Assembly (NCBI RefSeq): GCF_016924645.1 | Contig: NZ_JAFFJV010000014.1 | Location: 1 to 64,000, forward strand | From: Rufibacter psychrotolerans | Lineage (GTDB): Bacteria > Bacteroidota > Bacteroidia > Cytophagales > Hymenobacteraceae | Direction of reading: 5' to 3' | DNA: 64,000 bases | Shown: positions 8,579 through 17,138 of the stretch, piece by piece | How positions within the stretch are numbered: the first letter of the stretch is position 1 | Layout of the letters: the number at the start of each line of letters is the position of its first letter | Program-made: the position numbers and the translations under genes | The notes under the pieces: model-generated | The model's database searches: none | What the model was told of the DNA's origin: nothing | What the model saw: only the letters and a program-made list of their open reading frames with translations

Positions 8579-9064
8579 ATGTCAGATTCTACCTCCGCCA
8601 AAGAAAACTTTATGCGCGAAGCCATTCGCCTGTCTATTGATAAAATGAAAGAAGGCAAGGGCGGTCCTTTTGGGGCCGTTGTGGTGAAAGACGGCCAGAT
8701 CATTGCCCGGGGCTTCAACAACGTGACCTCCAGCCATGACCCCACCGCCCACGCCGAAGTAGACGCCATCCGGAAAGCCTGCCAGGCCCTGGGCACCTTT
8801 CAGCTGACCGGCTGCGAGCTGTACACCAGCTGCGAACCCTGCCCCATGTGCCTAGGCGCCATCTACTGGGCCCGCCCCGACAAGGTTTACTACGGCAACA
8901 CCAAGGCCGACGCCGCCGCCATTGGCTTTGACGATGCCTTCATCTACGAAGAGTTGGAGAAACCCATGCACAGCCGCGAGTTGCCCATGGAGCAACTGCT
9001 GCACCAGGAGGCGCTGGAAGGCTTCAAAGAATGGGAAAAGCTGGAAGGCCGGACCGAGTATTAG
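8579..9064 (+). CDS. guaD: Guanine deaminase (CDA fold)
   Basis: A 161-residue zinc-dependent deaminase. The catalytic motifs HAEVDAIRKA and CEPCPMCLGAIYWARP are complete, and GGPFGAVVVKDG near the N-terminus and GFDDAFIYEEL near the C-terminus follow the Bacillus-type GuaD rather than TadA. The expected reaction is guanine to xanthine plus ammonia. The C-terminal EY end is also shared with that family, in which the tail closes the active site of the partner subunit. Together with GMP synthase (26444) and the purine permease (31481) it points to purine salvage capacity, although the genes are not adjacent. A tRNA adenosine deaminase is the main alternative and looks unlikely. Confidence 0.88.
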   Translation: MSDSTSAKENFMREAIRLSIDKMKEGKGGPFGAVVVKDGQIIARGFNNVTSSHDPTAHAEVDAIRKACQALGTFQLTGCELYTSCEPCPMCLGAIYWARPDKVYYGNTKADAAAIGFDDAFIYEELEKPMHSRELPMEQLLHQEALEGFKEWEKLEGRTEY

Positions 9065-9127
9065 TGGCTAGTGGCTAGTTAATAGTTGTTAGTTATTAGT
9101 TGCTAGTTGATAGTTGTTAGTGTTTCT
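9061..9127. repeat. Degenerate TAGTT(G/A)-type tandem repeat
   Basis: Imperfect reiterations of GTGGCTAGT, TAGTTGTTAG and TAGTTGCTAG directly after the guaD stop codon. A related array (TGCTACTTGATACGTGCTAC) lies at 44490-44513. Confidence 0.6.
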
Positions 9128-9191
9128 AGCTGTCAGAAGTTGAGCTCCTTAGTGGGGTTCTCAGGATTACAGACCTTGTTTTAAAGAAACT

Positions 9192-9246
9192 GGCGCGAGT
9201 CTCCGGACTCGTGCCTCCAGATGCCGGGTAGTCCGGAGACTACCGG
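9192..9246. repeat. Two-hairpin palindromic element
   Basis: The first hairpin, GGCGCGAGTC-TCCG-GACTCGTGCC (9192-9215), belongs to the same family as hairpins at 53610 and 53801. The second, GGTAGTC-CGGA-GACTACC (9227-9244), has a loop complementary to the first, so 9198-9209 and 9230-9241 also form a 12-bp inverted repeat. The rest of the 9065-9339 gap holds the tandem repeat before it and a palindrome copy after it. Confidence 0.6.
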
Positions 9247-9274
9247 TCAAACACACCTAGCCAGCACCATTCCC

Positions 9275-9310
9275 GTTTTTAAGCCATTTTCCAGAAAACA
9301 GCCCGAAATC
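9275..9310. repeat. Dispersed 36-bp palindrome copy
   Basis: GTTTTTAAGCCATTTTCC on the left and GAAAACAGCCCGAAATC on the right, between the convergent guaD and GH8 genes. Confidence 0.65.
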
Positions 9311-9339
9311 CAATCAGGAAAATACGCCTGAAACGGGGC

Positions 9340-10689
9340 TTACCGGGGCGGGTAAATCTTGAACTCCCCGCTGCAATGCAGCAGGCTCATGAGGTACAGC
9401 AAGCCGCCGTAGTAGCGCTCCCCCTCATTCTGCGGCACGGGCAGGTTCCAGAGTTCTTCCACAAACTCCCTGGCAACCGGATGGGTGGCCGCCAGGCTGG
9501 CCACGGCGTTGGTGGAGACCAACCCGGCCGAGTGGCTCGGGTTCACCAATTTCCCGTCTAAGGTGTAGATGTTGCCGTACTGCTTGATGCCCTGCCCGGC
9601 GAAGAAGGCCTGGATGCGGTTGCTGAGTTCAGGCTCGCGGGGGTCTTTCCGCCACCAGGCCCAGTCTACGCTCCAGTTCATGGCCGTGCGCCAGGAGTCG
9701 TAGGCAAAAAGGTGCGAGTTGGGGTTGAACGGCGTAGTGACGGGCTTGCCGTCAAAGTGGGCGTAATCGGGCGCCAGGCCGGTGGCCGGGTGCGTGGTCT
9801 TCTGGAAAAAGGCCCGGCTGGTATCGGCGGCGGCGGCCCAGAAGCTGCGGTCCTGCTGCGGTCCCCACTGGGCCCAGAGTTCGTAGAAAGCGGGCAGGTG
9901 GTAAGACGGATCGGTGAACCGGCGGCCCTGGTTGGTGGGCACAAACACGATCATCTTGTGCTGCTCGTTCACCATGGGGCCTGACGTCTGCGGCCCGAAT
10001 TTGGTGGTGCCCGAGGTCTCCAGGTGGTGGCGCATGGTGGTCAGGATCTTGTCGGCCCAGGCGCGGTAGTGGTAGATGCCTTCCCCGTTGCCCCAGCGCC
10101 CCGAGGCAAAGTAAAGCGCCGTCACGAAATACTCCTCCCCGTCGGGCGCGGGCCCTTCTGAGTTCCTGGTGCCGTCGGGCTTCACCGACCAGGCGAAGTA
10201 CCCTTCGGAGGGGTGGCCCGGCTGGTCCAGGTACATGTGCGTGAGGGCGTAGTTCCAGAGGGCGTCAAACTCGGCCTTTTGGTCCAGCTGCACGGCAATC
10301 ATCATCCCGTACGACATGCCCTCGCTGCGCACGTCTTTGTTGTACACGTCATAGATGTAGGCCAGCGGCCCCCGCTCGTTCTTGCCTGCCGCCAGGTAAA
10401 TGGCCTGGGTAGCCGAATCGCCGTGAAATAACTGTTGGTAGGCTTTGTCTATCCGGGCCCTGACCTGCAGGTCAGAATGGCCGTTCTCCTGGAAGAGGTT
10501 GCGGTACTGCCCGGTGGCATAGGCGCCTTTGCCCAGCGCTGCCTTCATTTCTTGGCTGGACTTGGTGCCGACTGCCTGCGGACTACAGGACCACAAACTG
10601 GTACCCAAGGTAATGATGGCGGCTAGGAAAAAGGCGCTCACGGAGCCTTTCCACCGGGAACGAAAGCTGGAAATAAGGTTGGCCTGCAT
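9340..10689 (-). CDS. Glycoside hydrolase family 8 lipoprotein (Rex-like)
   Basis: A 449-residue secreted lipoprotein: basic N-terminus, hydrophobic stretch (18-32) and lipobox ending at Cys35 (SLWSC). The GH8 signature VRSEGMSYGMMIAVQLD contains the expected general acid Glu123, and DGEEYFVTALYFASGRWG, SYHLPAFYELWA and FAYDSWRTAMNWSVDWAWW follow the family. These motifs resemble reducing-end xylose-releasing exo-oligoxylanases more than cellulose-synthase-associated GH8 enzymes, so xylo-oligosaccharides are the likely substrate. Specificity within GH8 cannot be settled from motifs. A GH5 cellulase-like gene at 34755 may act on related plant polymers. No SusC/SusD pair is adjacent, so it is not part of a classical polysaccharide utilisation locus here. 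Confidence 0.85.
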   Translation of the reverse strand: MQANLISSFRSRWKGSVSAFFLAAIITLGTSLWSCSPQAVGTKSSQEMKAALGKGAYATGQYRNLFQENGHSDLQVRARIDKAYQQLFHGDSATQAIYLAAGKNERGPLAYIYDVYNKDVRSEGMSYGMMIAVQLDQKAEFDALWNYALTHMYLDQPGHPSEGYFAWSVKPDGTRNSEGPAPDGEEYFVTALYFASGRWGNGEGIYHYRAWADKILTTMRHHLETSGTTKFGPQTSGPMVNEQHKMIVFVPTNQGRRFTDPSYHLPAFYELWAQWGPQQDRSFWAAAADTSRAFFQKTTHPATGLAPDYAHFDGKPVTTPFNPNSHLFAYDSWRTAMNWSVDWAWWRKDPREPELSNRIQAFFAGQGIKQYGNIYTLDGKLVNPSHSAGLVSTNAVASLAATHPVAREFVEELWNLPVPQNEGERYYGGLLYLMSLLHCSGEFKIYPPR

Positions 10690-10959
10690 AGTTTAGCTGA
10701 GCGGGTTTGAACAGGATGCTGAGCGGAGCATTGTAATTGAAAGTTACACTTATTTTCTACGAAGCGTACCTACCACAAAAGAAATTGGGCGCCCCCTCTT
10801 CCTGCTTCATCGGCTATAAACTCTACTAAAAGGCCTTTTCAGTTTGCCCACAAGATTGCAGGATGACAGGAAAGCGGATGGTTCAGAAATTTAAGAGGAG
10901 TTTGAGCACTGTATAAAATGGCCAACCCAGCAATTTATGCAGCACAAGTCGCGCATGCC

Positions 10960-10994
10960 TTTTACCCCTACTTTCCTGAAAATAGCGCCAAAAC
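10960..10994. repeat. Dispersed palindrome copy upstream of ffh terminator
   Basis: TTTTACCCCTACTTTCC and GAAAATAGCGCCAAAAC. It abuts the ffh terminator hairpin. The rest of the 10690-11085 gap is the leader of the GH8 gene, where no further signal is clear. Confidence 0.55.
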
Positions 10995-11029
10995 AGAAAG
11001 GCCCGAACCAATACGGCTCAGGCCTTTCT
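10995..11029 (-). terminator. Rho-independent terminator of ffh
   Basis: AGAAAGGCC and GGCCTTTCT arms with a 17-base loop, followed on the minus strand by GTTTTGG. It lies about 60 bases after the ffh stop codon. Confidence 0.7.
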
Positions 11030-11085
11030 ATTTACTTACGTTGGCTGATTTTCTAACAACCAACAACTAAACATTCATTACTAAA

Positions 11086-12423
11086 CTACCGGCGGCCCAT
11101 CATGCTGCCCAGCTTGGCCAGGCCACCTTTGGTGCCAGCCATTTTGTTCATGCTGCGCATCATCTTGCGCATGTCGTTGAACTGCTTCATGAGGTTGTTC
11201 ACCTGCTGGATGTTGGTGCCGGAGCCTTTGGCGATACGGTTACGGCGGCTGCCGCTGATGATGTCTGGGTTCTGGCGCTCTTCCTTGGTCATGGATTTGA
11301 TGATGGCCTCAATGGGTTTAAAGGCGGTCTCGTCAATCTCCACGTCTTTCAGCATTTTGCTCACGCCCGGGATCATGCCCACCAGGTCTTTGATATCCCC
11401 CATGCGCTTGATCTGCTCCAGTTGGCTCAGGAAGTCGTCAAAGTTGAACTGGTTCTTGCGGATGTTCTTGTTGATCCGCTTGGCTTCTTCCTCGTCAAAG
11501 GTCTGCTGCGCGCGCTCCACCAGGGAGATCACGTCGCCCATACCCAGGATACGCTGGGCCATCCGGTCTGGGTAGAACAGGTCCAGCGCTTCCATTTTCT
11601 CACCGGTGGAGATAAACTTGATAGGCTTCTCTACCACGGCTCTGATGGAAAGGGCGGCCCCCCCGCGGGAGTCACCGTCCAGCTTGGTCAGCACCACGCC
11701 GTCAAAGTCAATGCGGTCGTTGAAGGTTTTGGCGGTGTTCACGGCATCCTGGCCGGTCATGGAGTCTACCACAAACAGGGTCTCGGTGGGCTTGATGGCC
11801 TCCTTAATGTTGTAGATCTCCTGCATCATGGCCTCGTCCACGGCCAGACGGCCGGCGGTGTCAATGATGACTACTTTCTTGCCGGTTTTCTTGGCGTGGT
11901 CCACGGCGTTCTTAGCAATCTGCACCGGGTCCTTCGACTCGCGCTCGGCGTAGAACTCCACGCCCACCTGCTCGGCCAGTACGTTCAGCTGATCAATGGC
12001 GGCGGGGCGGTACACGTCACAGGCGGCTACCATCACGCCTTTTCCTTGTTTTTTCAGGAAATTGGCCAGTTTACCGGTGAAGGTGGTTTTACCAGATCCC
12101 TGCAGACCGGCAATGAGCACAATGGCGGGTGAGCCGTTGATATTGATGTCTTTCTTCTCGCCGCCCATGAGCTCAGTGAGCTCCTCGTGCACGATCTTTA
12201 CCATCAGCTGGCCCGGCGAAACCGCAATCAGTACATCGCGGCCCATGGCTTCGTCCTTGATCTTGTCGGTCACGGTCTTGGCCACCTTGTAGTTCACGTC
12301 GGCGTCTACCAGGGCGCGGCGCACTTCCTTGATGGTCTGGGCAACGTTGATCTCGGTGATGCTGCCCTGGCCTTTCAGGGTCTTGAAGGCGCGGTCCAGC
12401 TTGGTACTTAAATTCTCAAACAT
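11086..12423 (-). CDS. ffh: Signal recognition particle protein Ffh (SRP54)
   Basis: A 445-residue SRP GTPase, full length for the family. An N-terminal four-helix bundle (1-85) precedes the G domain with P-loop GLQGSGKTTFTGKLA, the DTAGRLAVDEAMM switch and TKLDGDSRGGAALS. The methionine-rich M domain carries the RNA-binding stretch SGSRRNRIAKGSG and ends in MMRSMNKMAGTKGGLAKLGSMMGRR. It binds signal peptides and the SRP RNA, which is encoded separately at about 25240-25343 in this window. It is a single-gene transcript with its own promoter and terminator. Confidence 0.97.
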   Translation of the reverse strand: MFENLSTKLDRAFKTLKGQGSITEINVAQTIKEVRRALVDADVNYKVAKTVTDKIKDEAMGRDVLIAVSPGQLMVKIVHEELTELMGGEKKDININGSPAIVLIAGLQGSGKTTFTGKLANFLKKQGKGVMVAACDVYRPAAIDQLNVLAEQVGVEFYAERESKDPVQIAKNAVDHAKKTGKKVVIIDTAGRLAVDEAMMQEIYNIKEAIKPTETLFVVDSMTGQDAVNTAKTFNDRIDFDGVVLTKLDGDSRGGAALSIRAVVEKPIKFISTGEKMEALDLFYPDRMAQRILGMGDVISLVERAQQTFDEEEAKRINKNIRKNQFNFDDFLSQLEQIKRMGDIKDLVGMIPGVSKMLKDVEIDETAFKPIEAIIKSMTKEERQNPDIISGSRRNRIAKGSGTNIQQVNNLMKQFNDMRKMMRSMNKMAGTKGGLAKLGSMMGRR

Positions 12424-12469
12424 GTGTAGTATATGACTGAGTTAGGTAATTCTCAATAGATGTTACAGA

Positions 12470-12477
12470 CAAAAATA
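12470..12477 (-). promoter_or_regulatory. Candidate ffh -7 element TATTTTTG
   Basis: A TAnnTTTG match read on the minus strand, 47 bases upstream of the ffh ATG. No clear -33 TTTG accompanies it. Confidence 0.4.
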
Positions 12478-12560
12478 AGCAGAATTTGCGGAAGTTCACC
12501 ATCTTTTAGGCGCGGGTACGTATATTCGGACGTAACTCTGCAACGGAGGTCCGCAAATCT

Positions 12561-12597
12561 GTTTTGGGCCTGTTTTCCGTAAAACAACCCAGAAACG
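12561..12597. repeat. Dispersed 36-bp palindrome copy
   Basis: GTTTTGGGCCTGTTTTCC and AAAACAACCCAGAAAC, a near-consensus copy between the divergent ffh and glycosyltransferase genes. Confidence 0.75.
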
Positions 12598-12643
12598 GTT
12601 TCCGTTCGCTCCAGAAGATCTATTACCTGAACCAAAGAAGCTT

Positions 12644-13963
12644 TTGAAATCAGCAGGCCCACTTTCTCTCCAAGATGCTTTACTGATTACCTATTACTGG
12701 CCGCCCTCTGGCGGGGCCGGGGTGCAGCGCTGCCTCAAGTTTGTGAAGCACCTGCCCGAGTTTGGCGTGCAACCCACCGTGATCACCGTAGATGCGCAGC
12801 AGGCCTCTTACCCGGTGCTGGACCAGACCCTGCTGGCCGAGGTGCCCGACGGGGTGCGCGTGATCCGGACGGCTACCCGCGAGCCGTTTGAGTTTTACAA
12901 GAAAATCACCGGCAAGAAAGACATTCCGTTCGGCGGCTTCGCCAATACCGGCCAGGAAACCTGGAAGCAGAAGCTGTTCAAGTTCCTGCGAGGCAACCTG
13001 TTCATCCCAGACCCGCGCGTGGGCTGGAACCGCTACGCCTTTGCGGCCGCCAAAAAGGTAATTCAGCAGCAGCAGATCAAGGCCGTGGTCACGTCTAGCC
13101 CGCCCCACTCCACCCAACTAGTGGGCCTGAAGCTGAAGAAGCAGTTTGGGCTGAAGTGGATTGCCGACATGCGCGACCCCTGGACCGACATTTACTACTA
13201 CCAGGACCTGAACCACACCGCCCTGGCCCAGAAACTGGACGCCCGGTACGAGCGCGAGGTGCTGGAGCAAGCCGATGCCGTGGTGGTGGTGTCTGAGGAC
13301 ATGAAGCGCCTCTTCTTGAACAAGTCTGTCTCGGTTGACCCCAAGAAGATCCACGTGATTCCCAACGGGTACGATGAGGCCGATTTCACGCATCCCTCCA
13401 CCCCTTCTACCGAAGAATTTGTGATCACTTACACGGGCACCATCACCGAGGCCTATAACGTGGAGGGCTTTTTTCAGGCCTTGTGCGAAACCATGACCCG
13501 CAACCCCCTGCTGCGCTACCGGCTCCGGTTTGTGGGCAAGGTGTCTGCCGAGATCAAGCGCCAGATTGAGAATGCCGGCCTGCCCCTCATCACCGAGTAC
13601 ATTGACTACGTGCCGCACGATGCGTCCATCAAGTACCTCATGGCTAGCACCGTGCTGTTCATGGCCATTCCAGACGTGCCCAACAACTTCGGCATTTTGA
13701 CGGGCAAGCTGTTTGAGTACCTGGCCGCCAACAAACCCATCATCTGCGTGGGCCCCATCAACGGCGACGCCGATAAGATCCTGGACGAATGCGGGGCCGG
13801 GCGCGTGTTCCACTACTCAGGCTTTGAGCTCATGCTGGACTACCTCATGCAGCTGAGCAAAACCTGGAAGATCAACCCCAACCTGGATCTGCCCATCATC
13901 AACTACACGCAATACTCGCGCCGCTCCCTCACCGAGCAGCTGGCCAAGCTGATTGTGCAGTAG
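12644..13963 (+). CDS. Glycosyltransferase family 4
   Basis: A 439-residue GT-B glycosyltransferase, probably acting at the cytoplasmic face of the membrane on a lipid-linked glycan. The N-terminal acceptor domain shows ITYYWPPSGGAGVQRCLKF with the glycine-rich turn, WIADMRDPWTD in the middle and a linker VIPNGYDEADF. The C-terminal nucleotide-sugar domain has YTGTITEAYNVEGF, PNNFGILTGKLFEYLAANKPI and the acidic position of the E-X7-E region. The start is TTG at 12644, since the nearby ATG at 12675 is out of frame. It begins a plus-strand set with a polysaccharide deacetylase and a flippase, each separated by a palindromic repeat or a short gap. Confidence 0.85.
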   Translation: MKSAGPLSLQDALLITYYWPPSGGAGVQRCLKFVKHLPEFGVQPTVITVDAQQASYPVLDQTLLAEVPDGVRVIRTATREPFEFYKKITGKKDIPFGGFANTGQETWKQKLFKFLRGNLFIPDPRVGWNRYAFAAAKKVIQQQQIKAVVTSSPPHSTQLVGLKLKKQFGLKWIADMRDPWTDIYYYQDLNHTALAQKLDARYEREVLEQADAVVVVSEDMKRLFLNKSVSVDPKKIHVIPNGYDEADFTHPSTPSTEEFVITYTGTITEAYNVEGFFQALCETMTRNPLLRYRLRFVGKVSAEIKRQIENAGLPLITEYIDYVPHDASIKYLMASTVLFMAIPDVPNNFGILTGKLFEYLAANKPIICVGPINGDADKILDECGAGRVFHYSGFELMLDYLMQLSKTWKINPNLDLPIINYTQYSRRSLTEQLAKLIVQ

Positions 13964-13970
13964 CCGACCT

Positions 13971-14008
13971 GTTTAGGGGCCTTTTTCCCGAAATTGGCCC
14001 CTAAACAG
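13971..14008. repeat. Dispersed palindrome copy with 11-bp perfect arms
   Basis: GTTTAGGGGCC and GGCCCCTAAAC around CTTTTTCCCGAAATTG-type spacer sequence, starting eight bases after the glycosyltransferase stop. Confidence 0.8.
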
Positions 14009-14024
14009 ATACCACCACCCAAGA

Positions 14025-15362
14025 TTGGAGCGTTCTGAACCCGTGAGCAGCCTAGCAGATTACGTACTCTTCCATTTCCGGCGCCTCTACCACCTGCCCT
14101 CCCCCCTGGAGGTAAGCTACGGAGTAGACCACCAGAGCCGAATTCAGATCACGTCCACCGCCAGCACCTTCTTTGAGCGGCAGCAACCCAAACCCGTGCA
14201 GGTAGTCTGGAAAGAATGGCAAGGCCACCCCCTGCCGCTTTTCTTTGACGAGAACACAGACCAACCTTGGTTCAGCCAGAATGCGCAAGGGCACGTGGTG
14301 GTGCACTATGATTTGGTGGCCTCGGCGTTTTACCTTTTGAGCAGCTGGCAGGAGTTTTACGGCCCGGAGCGTGATCCATTTGGCCGGTATCCTTACAAAG
14401 CCTCACAACAGGCGCGGCACCGGTTCATCACCAAACCGTTGGTCAATTATTACCTGGAGATCCTGAAAGAGGCGGTGGAACGGGCGTATGGGCAGGAGAT
14501 TTTGCCCCGGCTTTGGAACGGCAAGCCCTTTGCCGCGTGCCTCACCCATGACATTGACTATTGCCAGAGTGCCTGGAAAGTGGCCGGCAAACCGGCCCTG
14601 CAGAAAGGAAATCTGGGTTTGTTCTTCAGGCTGGCCCAACAAAAGTTTACCGGCGAGGACGCCTGGTTTAACCTGCCGCAGGTGGAAGCGGAACTAGCGA
14701 AACTTTCCGCCAAAGGCACTTTCTTCTTCCTGCCCGAGGCCGCTCCCTACGAGGGCCATCCCAACGCCGATTATGAAGTTACCTCGCCCAAGATCCGGCA
14801 GGAGCTACTGCGGCTCTCCGCGGCGGGGCACGAGATTGCCCTGCATGGCAGCCACGGCACCGGCACCCAGGCCCGCCGACTGCAAGCCGAACGGGAAAAG
14901 CTGCCTCCCCCCATTCAGGGGAACCGCTTCCATTACTTGAGGTTTGATCCGGTGAAAACCCCACACCTGTTGCAGGAGCTGGGTTTCACCTATGACAGCA
15001 CCCTGGGTTTCTCAGAGCATTACGGTTTCCGGAACAGCTTCTGCCACCCGTTCCGGCTGTTTGATTTCAAGTCCCGCCAGATGTCAACGGTCTGGGAAAT
15101 GCCGCTGAACCTGATGGACGTGACCCTTAACCACCCCAGGTACCTGCAACTCACGCCTTCGGAGGTCATGCCCGCCATCACGCCCATGCTGGAAGAGATC
15201 ATCCGGTTTCATGGTGTTTTTACCCTGCTGTGGCACAACGAGAACTTCACACCGTACGGCATGGCCGGCGGCTTGCAGCTGTTCCAGGATATCACCCAGT
15301 TTCTGAAGAACCGCCAGGCTAATTTCTTCACCATTTCCGAGGCGCTGAAGCAACTAGACTGA
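14025..15362 (+). CDS. Polysaccharide deacetylase family protein
   Basis: A 445-residue protein of the NodB-like deacetylase superfamily with a long N-terminal region of the type found in Bacteroidota surface-glycan loci. Metal-binding motifs are CLTHDIDYC (Asp-Asp of motif 1) and HEIALHGSHGTG (His-x3-His of motif 2), with TFFFLPEAAPYEGHPN between them and LLWHNENFTPYG near the C-terminus. No signal peptide is apparent. The start is TTG at 14025 or GTG at 14043 (MSSLADYVLFHF); no ATG is available close by. Its position between a GT4 and a flippase suggests that it N-deacetylates a sugar of an exported glycan. Confidence 0.82.
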   Translation: MERSEPVSSLADYVLFHFRRLYHLPSPLEVSYGVDHQSRIQITSTASTFFERQQPKPVQVVWKEWQGHPLPLFFDENTDQPWFSQNAQGHVVVHYDLVASAFYLLSSWQEFYGPERDPFGRYPYKASQQARHRFITKPLVNYYLEILKEAVERAYGQEILPRLWNGKPFAACLTHDIDYCQSAWKVAGKPALQKGNLGLFFRLAQQKFTGEDAWFNLPQVEAELAKLSAKGTFFFLPEAAPYEGHPNADYEVTSPKIRQELLRLSAAGHEIALHGSHGTGTQARRLQAEREKLPPPIQGNRFHYLRFDPVKTPHLLQELGFTYDSTLGFSEHYGFRNSFCHPFRLFDFKSRQMSTVWEMPLNLMDVTLNHPRYLQLTPSEVMPAITPMLEEIIRFHGVFTLLWHNENFTPYGMAGGLQLFQDITQFLKNRQANFFTISEALKQLD

Positions 15363-15441
15363 AACCGGTACTTCGGCATTTTTCGGGCACATAGCATAAC
15401 CCAAGGCAGAAGCTGTTAATTTCGCGTTTCGGGCCGAGGCG

Positions 15442-15478
15442 GTTTCATGCCTTCTTTCCGGAAAATCGCCCCAAAACG
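15442..15478. repeat. Dispersed palindrome copy at flippase start
   Basis: GTTTCATGCCTTCTTTCC and GGAAAATCGCCCCAAAACG. It contains the first possible ATG (15447), so initiation at 15447 would translate the repeat, while initiation at 15492 would leave it in the leader. Confidence 0.6.
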
Positions 15479-15491
15479 CCGCACGCACTCC

Positions 15492-16991
15492 ATGGATGTC
15501 ATCCGCAAGCAGAGTTACCTGAACACCATCATCTCCACCGTGGGCATGGTAGTAGGGTATCTGAATACCGTTTTAGTTCTTCCTTATTTCCTCGCCGATC
15601 CGGACAAAGTGGGGCTTACCCGTTTCCTGCTGAGCGTTTCGCCGGTGTTCGCGCAGTTTGCTGCGCTGGGCTTCACCAACACCAGCGCCCGGTTCTTCCC
15701 TTACTTCCGCGACCGAGATAAACAGCACAACGGTTTCCTGTTCCTCATGCTGGCTATTCCCATGCTGGGGTTTGCGGTGGTCACGGTGCTGTTTCTGCTG
15801 CTGAAACCGGCGGTGTTTGACTTGTACCGGGTTACCTCTCCGCTGGCGGTAGACTATTACTACTATATTATTCCGCTCAGCTTTTTCACGCTCCTGTTTC
15901 TGTTGCTGGATGCCTACCTGCGGTCACTCTACAAAACCATTGTGCAGACCTTTCTGCAGGATTTCCTGGTGCGGGTGCTCACCATGGCCTGCGCCGCGCT
16001 CTTTTACTGGGGCGTGATTGACTTCCAGTGGTTCGTGATCCTGTTTATTGCCGCCAACTCCAGTACCGCCCTTATCTGCATTGTTTACCTGCTGTGGCTC
16101 AGGCAGTTTTTTGTGCGCCCCGGGCGGAACATGTTCCAGATTGTGCCCATCAAGGAAGTGGTGCAGTACGGCCTGTATGCGTTCCTGGGCAATATTTCCG
16201 GCACCATCATCGCCTTCACCGATACAGCCATGATCATGGCTTACCGTGGTTTGTCTGATGTGGCCTACTACACCACCGGTTACTTCATCACCAGCGCCAT
16301 TCTGGTGCCGTACCGCTCCATGAACAAGATCCTGAGTCCGCAAGTGGCTGATCTGTTCAAGCAGAAAGACATGCCTGCCTTGGCCAGGCTTTACAAGAAC
16401 ATGACGCGCGTGAACCTGCTTATTGGCTTGCTGCTGTTCCTGGGCATCTGGTGTAACGTGGACAATATCTTTGCCTTAATGCCGCCTGAGTACAGCGCCG
16501 GCCGGTACGTGATTCTGTTCATGGGCATCGCCCGTATCTTTGAACTGGCCACCGGCCTGAACGCCATGATCCTGGTGACTTCCCACAAATACCGCTACGA
16601 CCTGATTTTGAACATCCTGATGGTGGCCTTGGTCATTTTCACCAATTACCTGCTCATCCCGCCCTACGGCATCAGCGGAGCGGCGTTCGCCTCCATGCTG
16701 GTGTTCATCTTTATCAACATCTTCCGGGTGGCGTTTGTGGGCTATTTTTTCAAAATGCAGCCTTTTGGGTGGGACTCACTACTGCTTCTGCTGATTGCCG
16801 GAGCCGCCTACCTGGCTTCCTGGCTGCTACCCAGAATGGACGTGCTGTTGCTGGACATAGCCGTGCGGTCTGCGTTGATCACCGCCGTGTACGGAGGCCT
16901 GGCTATCGGGCTGAAAGTCTCTCCGGAGCTGAACAATGGCATTAAGAAGACACTGCTGCGCTTTGGCTTAACTAAGACAAATAGGCTATAG
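15492..16991 (+). CDS. Oligosaccharide flippase family protein (Wzx-like)
   Basis: An integral membrane protein of 499 residues with about 14 predicted hydrophobic helices from residue 13 onward, the size and layout of the MOP/PST flippase family. It should move lipid-linked oligosaccharide across the inner membrane. Family-like segments are YLNTIISTVGMVVGYLNTVLVLPYFL, TNTSARFFPYFRD and the LVTSHKYRYDLILN loop. The ATG at 15492 (MDVIRKQSY) is preferred; an upstream in-frame ATG at 15447 adds 15 basic residues encoded mainly by the palindromic repeat. It is the last gene of the plus-strand glycan set. Confidence 0.85.
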   Translation: MDVIRKQSYLNTIISTVGMVVGYLNTVLVLPYFLADPDKVGLTRFLLSVSPVFAQFAALGFTNTSARFFPYFRDRDKQHNGFLFLMLAIPMLGFAVVTVLFLLLKPAVFDLYRVTSPLAVDYYYYIIPLSFFTLLFLLLDAYLRSLYKTIVQTFLQDFLVRVLTMACAALFYWGVIDFQWFVILFIAANSSTALICIVYLLWLRQFFVRPGRNMFQIVPIKEVVQYGLYAFLGNISGTIIAFTDTAMIMAYRGLSDVAYYTTGYFITSAILVPYRSMNKILSPQVADLFKQKDMPALARLYKNMTRVNLLIGLLLFLGIWCNVDNIFALMPPEYSAGRYVILFMGIARIFELATGLNAMILVTSHKYRYDLILNILMVALVIFTNYLLIPPYGISGAAFASMLVFIFINIFRVAFVGYFFKMQPFGWDSLLLLLIAGAAYLASWLLPRMDVLLLDIAVRSALITAVYGGLAIGLKVSPELNNGIKKTLLRFGLTKTNRL

Positions 16992-17001
16992 TTAGTTCTG
17001 C

Positions 17002-17121
17002 CCTCGCTCGCCTCCGGCGAGTGTGAGTTACCTGCGGCCTCTGGCCGCTTCTTACATTTTGAAGAGCAGAAATCAATACTATCGGCCAAGGTAAGCTACC
17101 ACTCGCCAAAGTGGAGCGAGG
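17002..17121. repeat. Composite inverted-repeat element, degraded copy
   Basis: Left arm: CTCGCTCGCCTCCGGCGAG plus GTGTGAG (17002-17027) and GCGGCCTCTGGCCGC (17034-17048). Right arm, degraded: AAGCTACCACTCGCC and GTGGAGCGAGG (17093-17121). The middle holds ACATTTTGAAGAGCAG, a remnant resembling the 36-bp palindrome. The same layout is better preserved at 46111-46289. It lies between the convergent flippase and GT4 genes. Confidence 0.6.
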
Positions 17122-17138
17122 AACGTATCCAATTTAGC

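Noticed and set aside
7981-9064. CRISPR or toxin-antitoxin features near the tandem repeats at 9061
   Set aside because: Units are short, degenerate and lack spacers; no toxin or Cas-like protein is present.
9340-10689. Cellulose synthase-associated endoglucanase (BcsZ)
   Set aside because: No bcs genes are nearby and the motif RSEGMSYGMMIAVQ is closer to exo-oligoxylanases.
12453-12662. Minus-strand 69-codon frame upstream of ffh
   Set aside because: It lies in the divergent promoter region and its GLFYGKQAQ stretch is only the translation of a palindrome copy.
16733-16766. Palindrome-like sequence in the flippase gene
   Set aside because: Only the central TTTTTTCAAAATG part fits and arm spacing is off; probably chance within membrane-helix codons.
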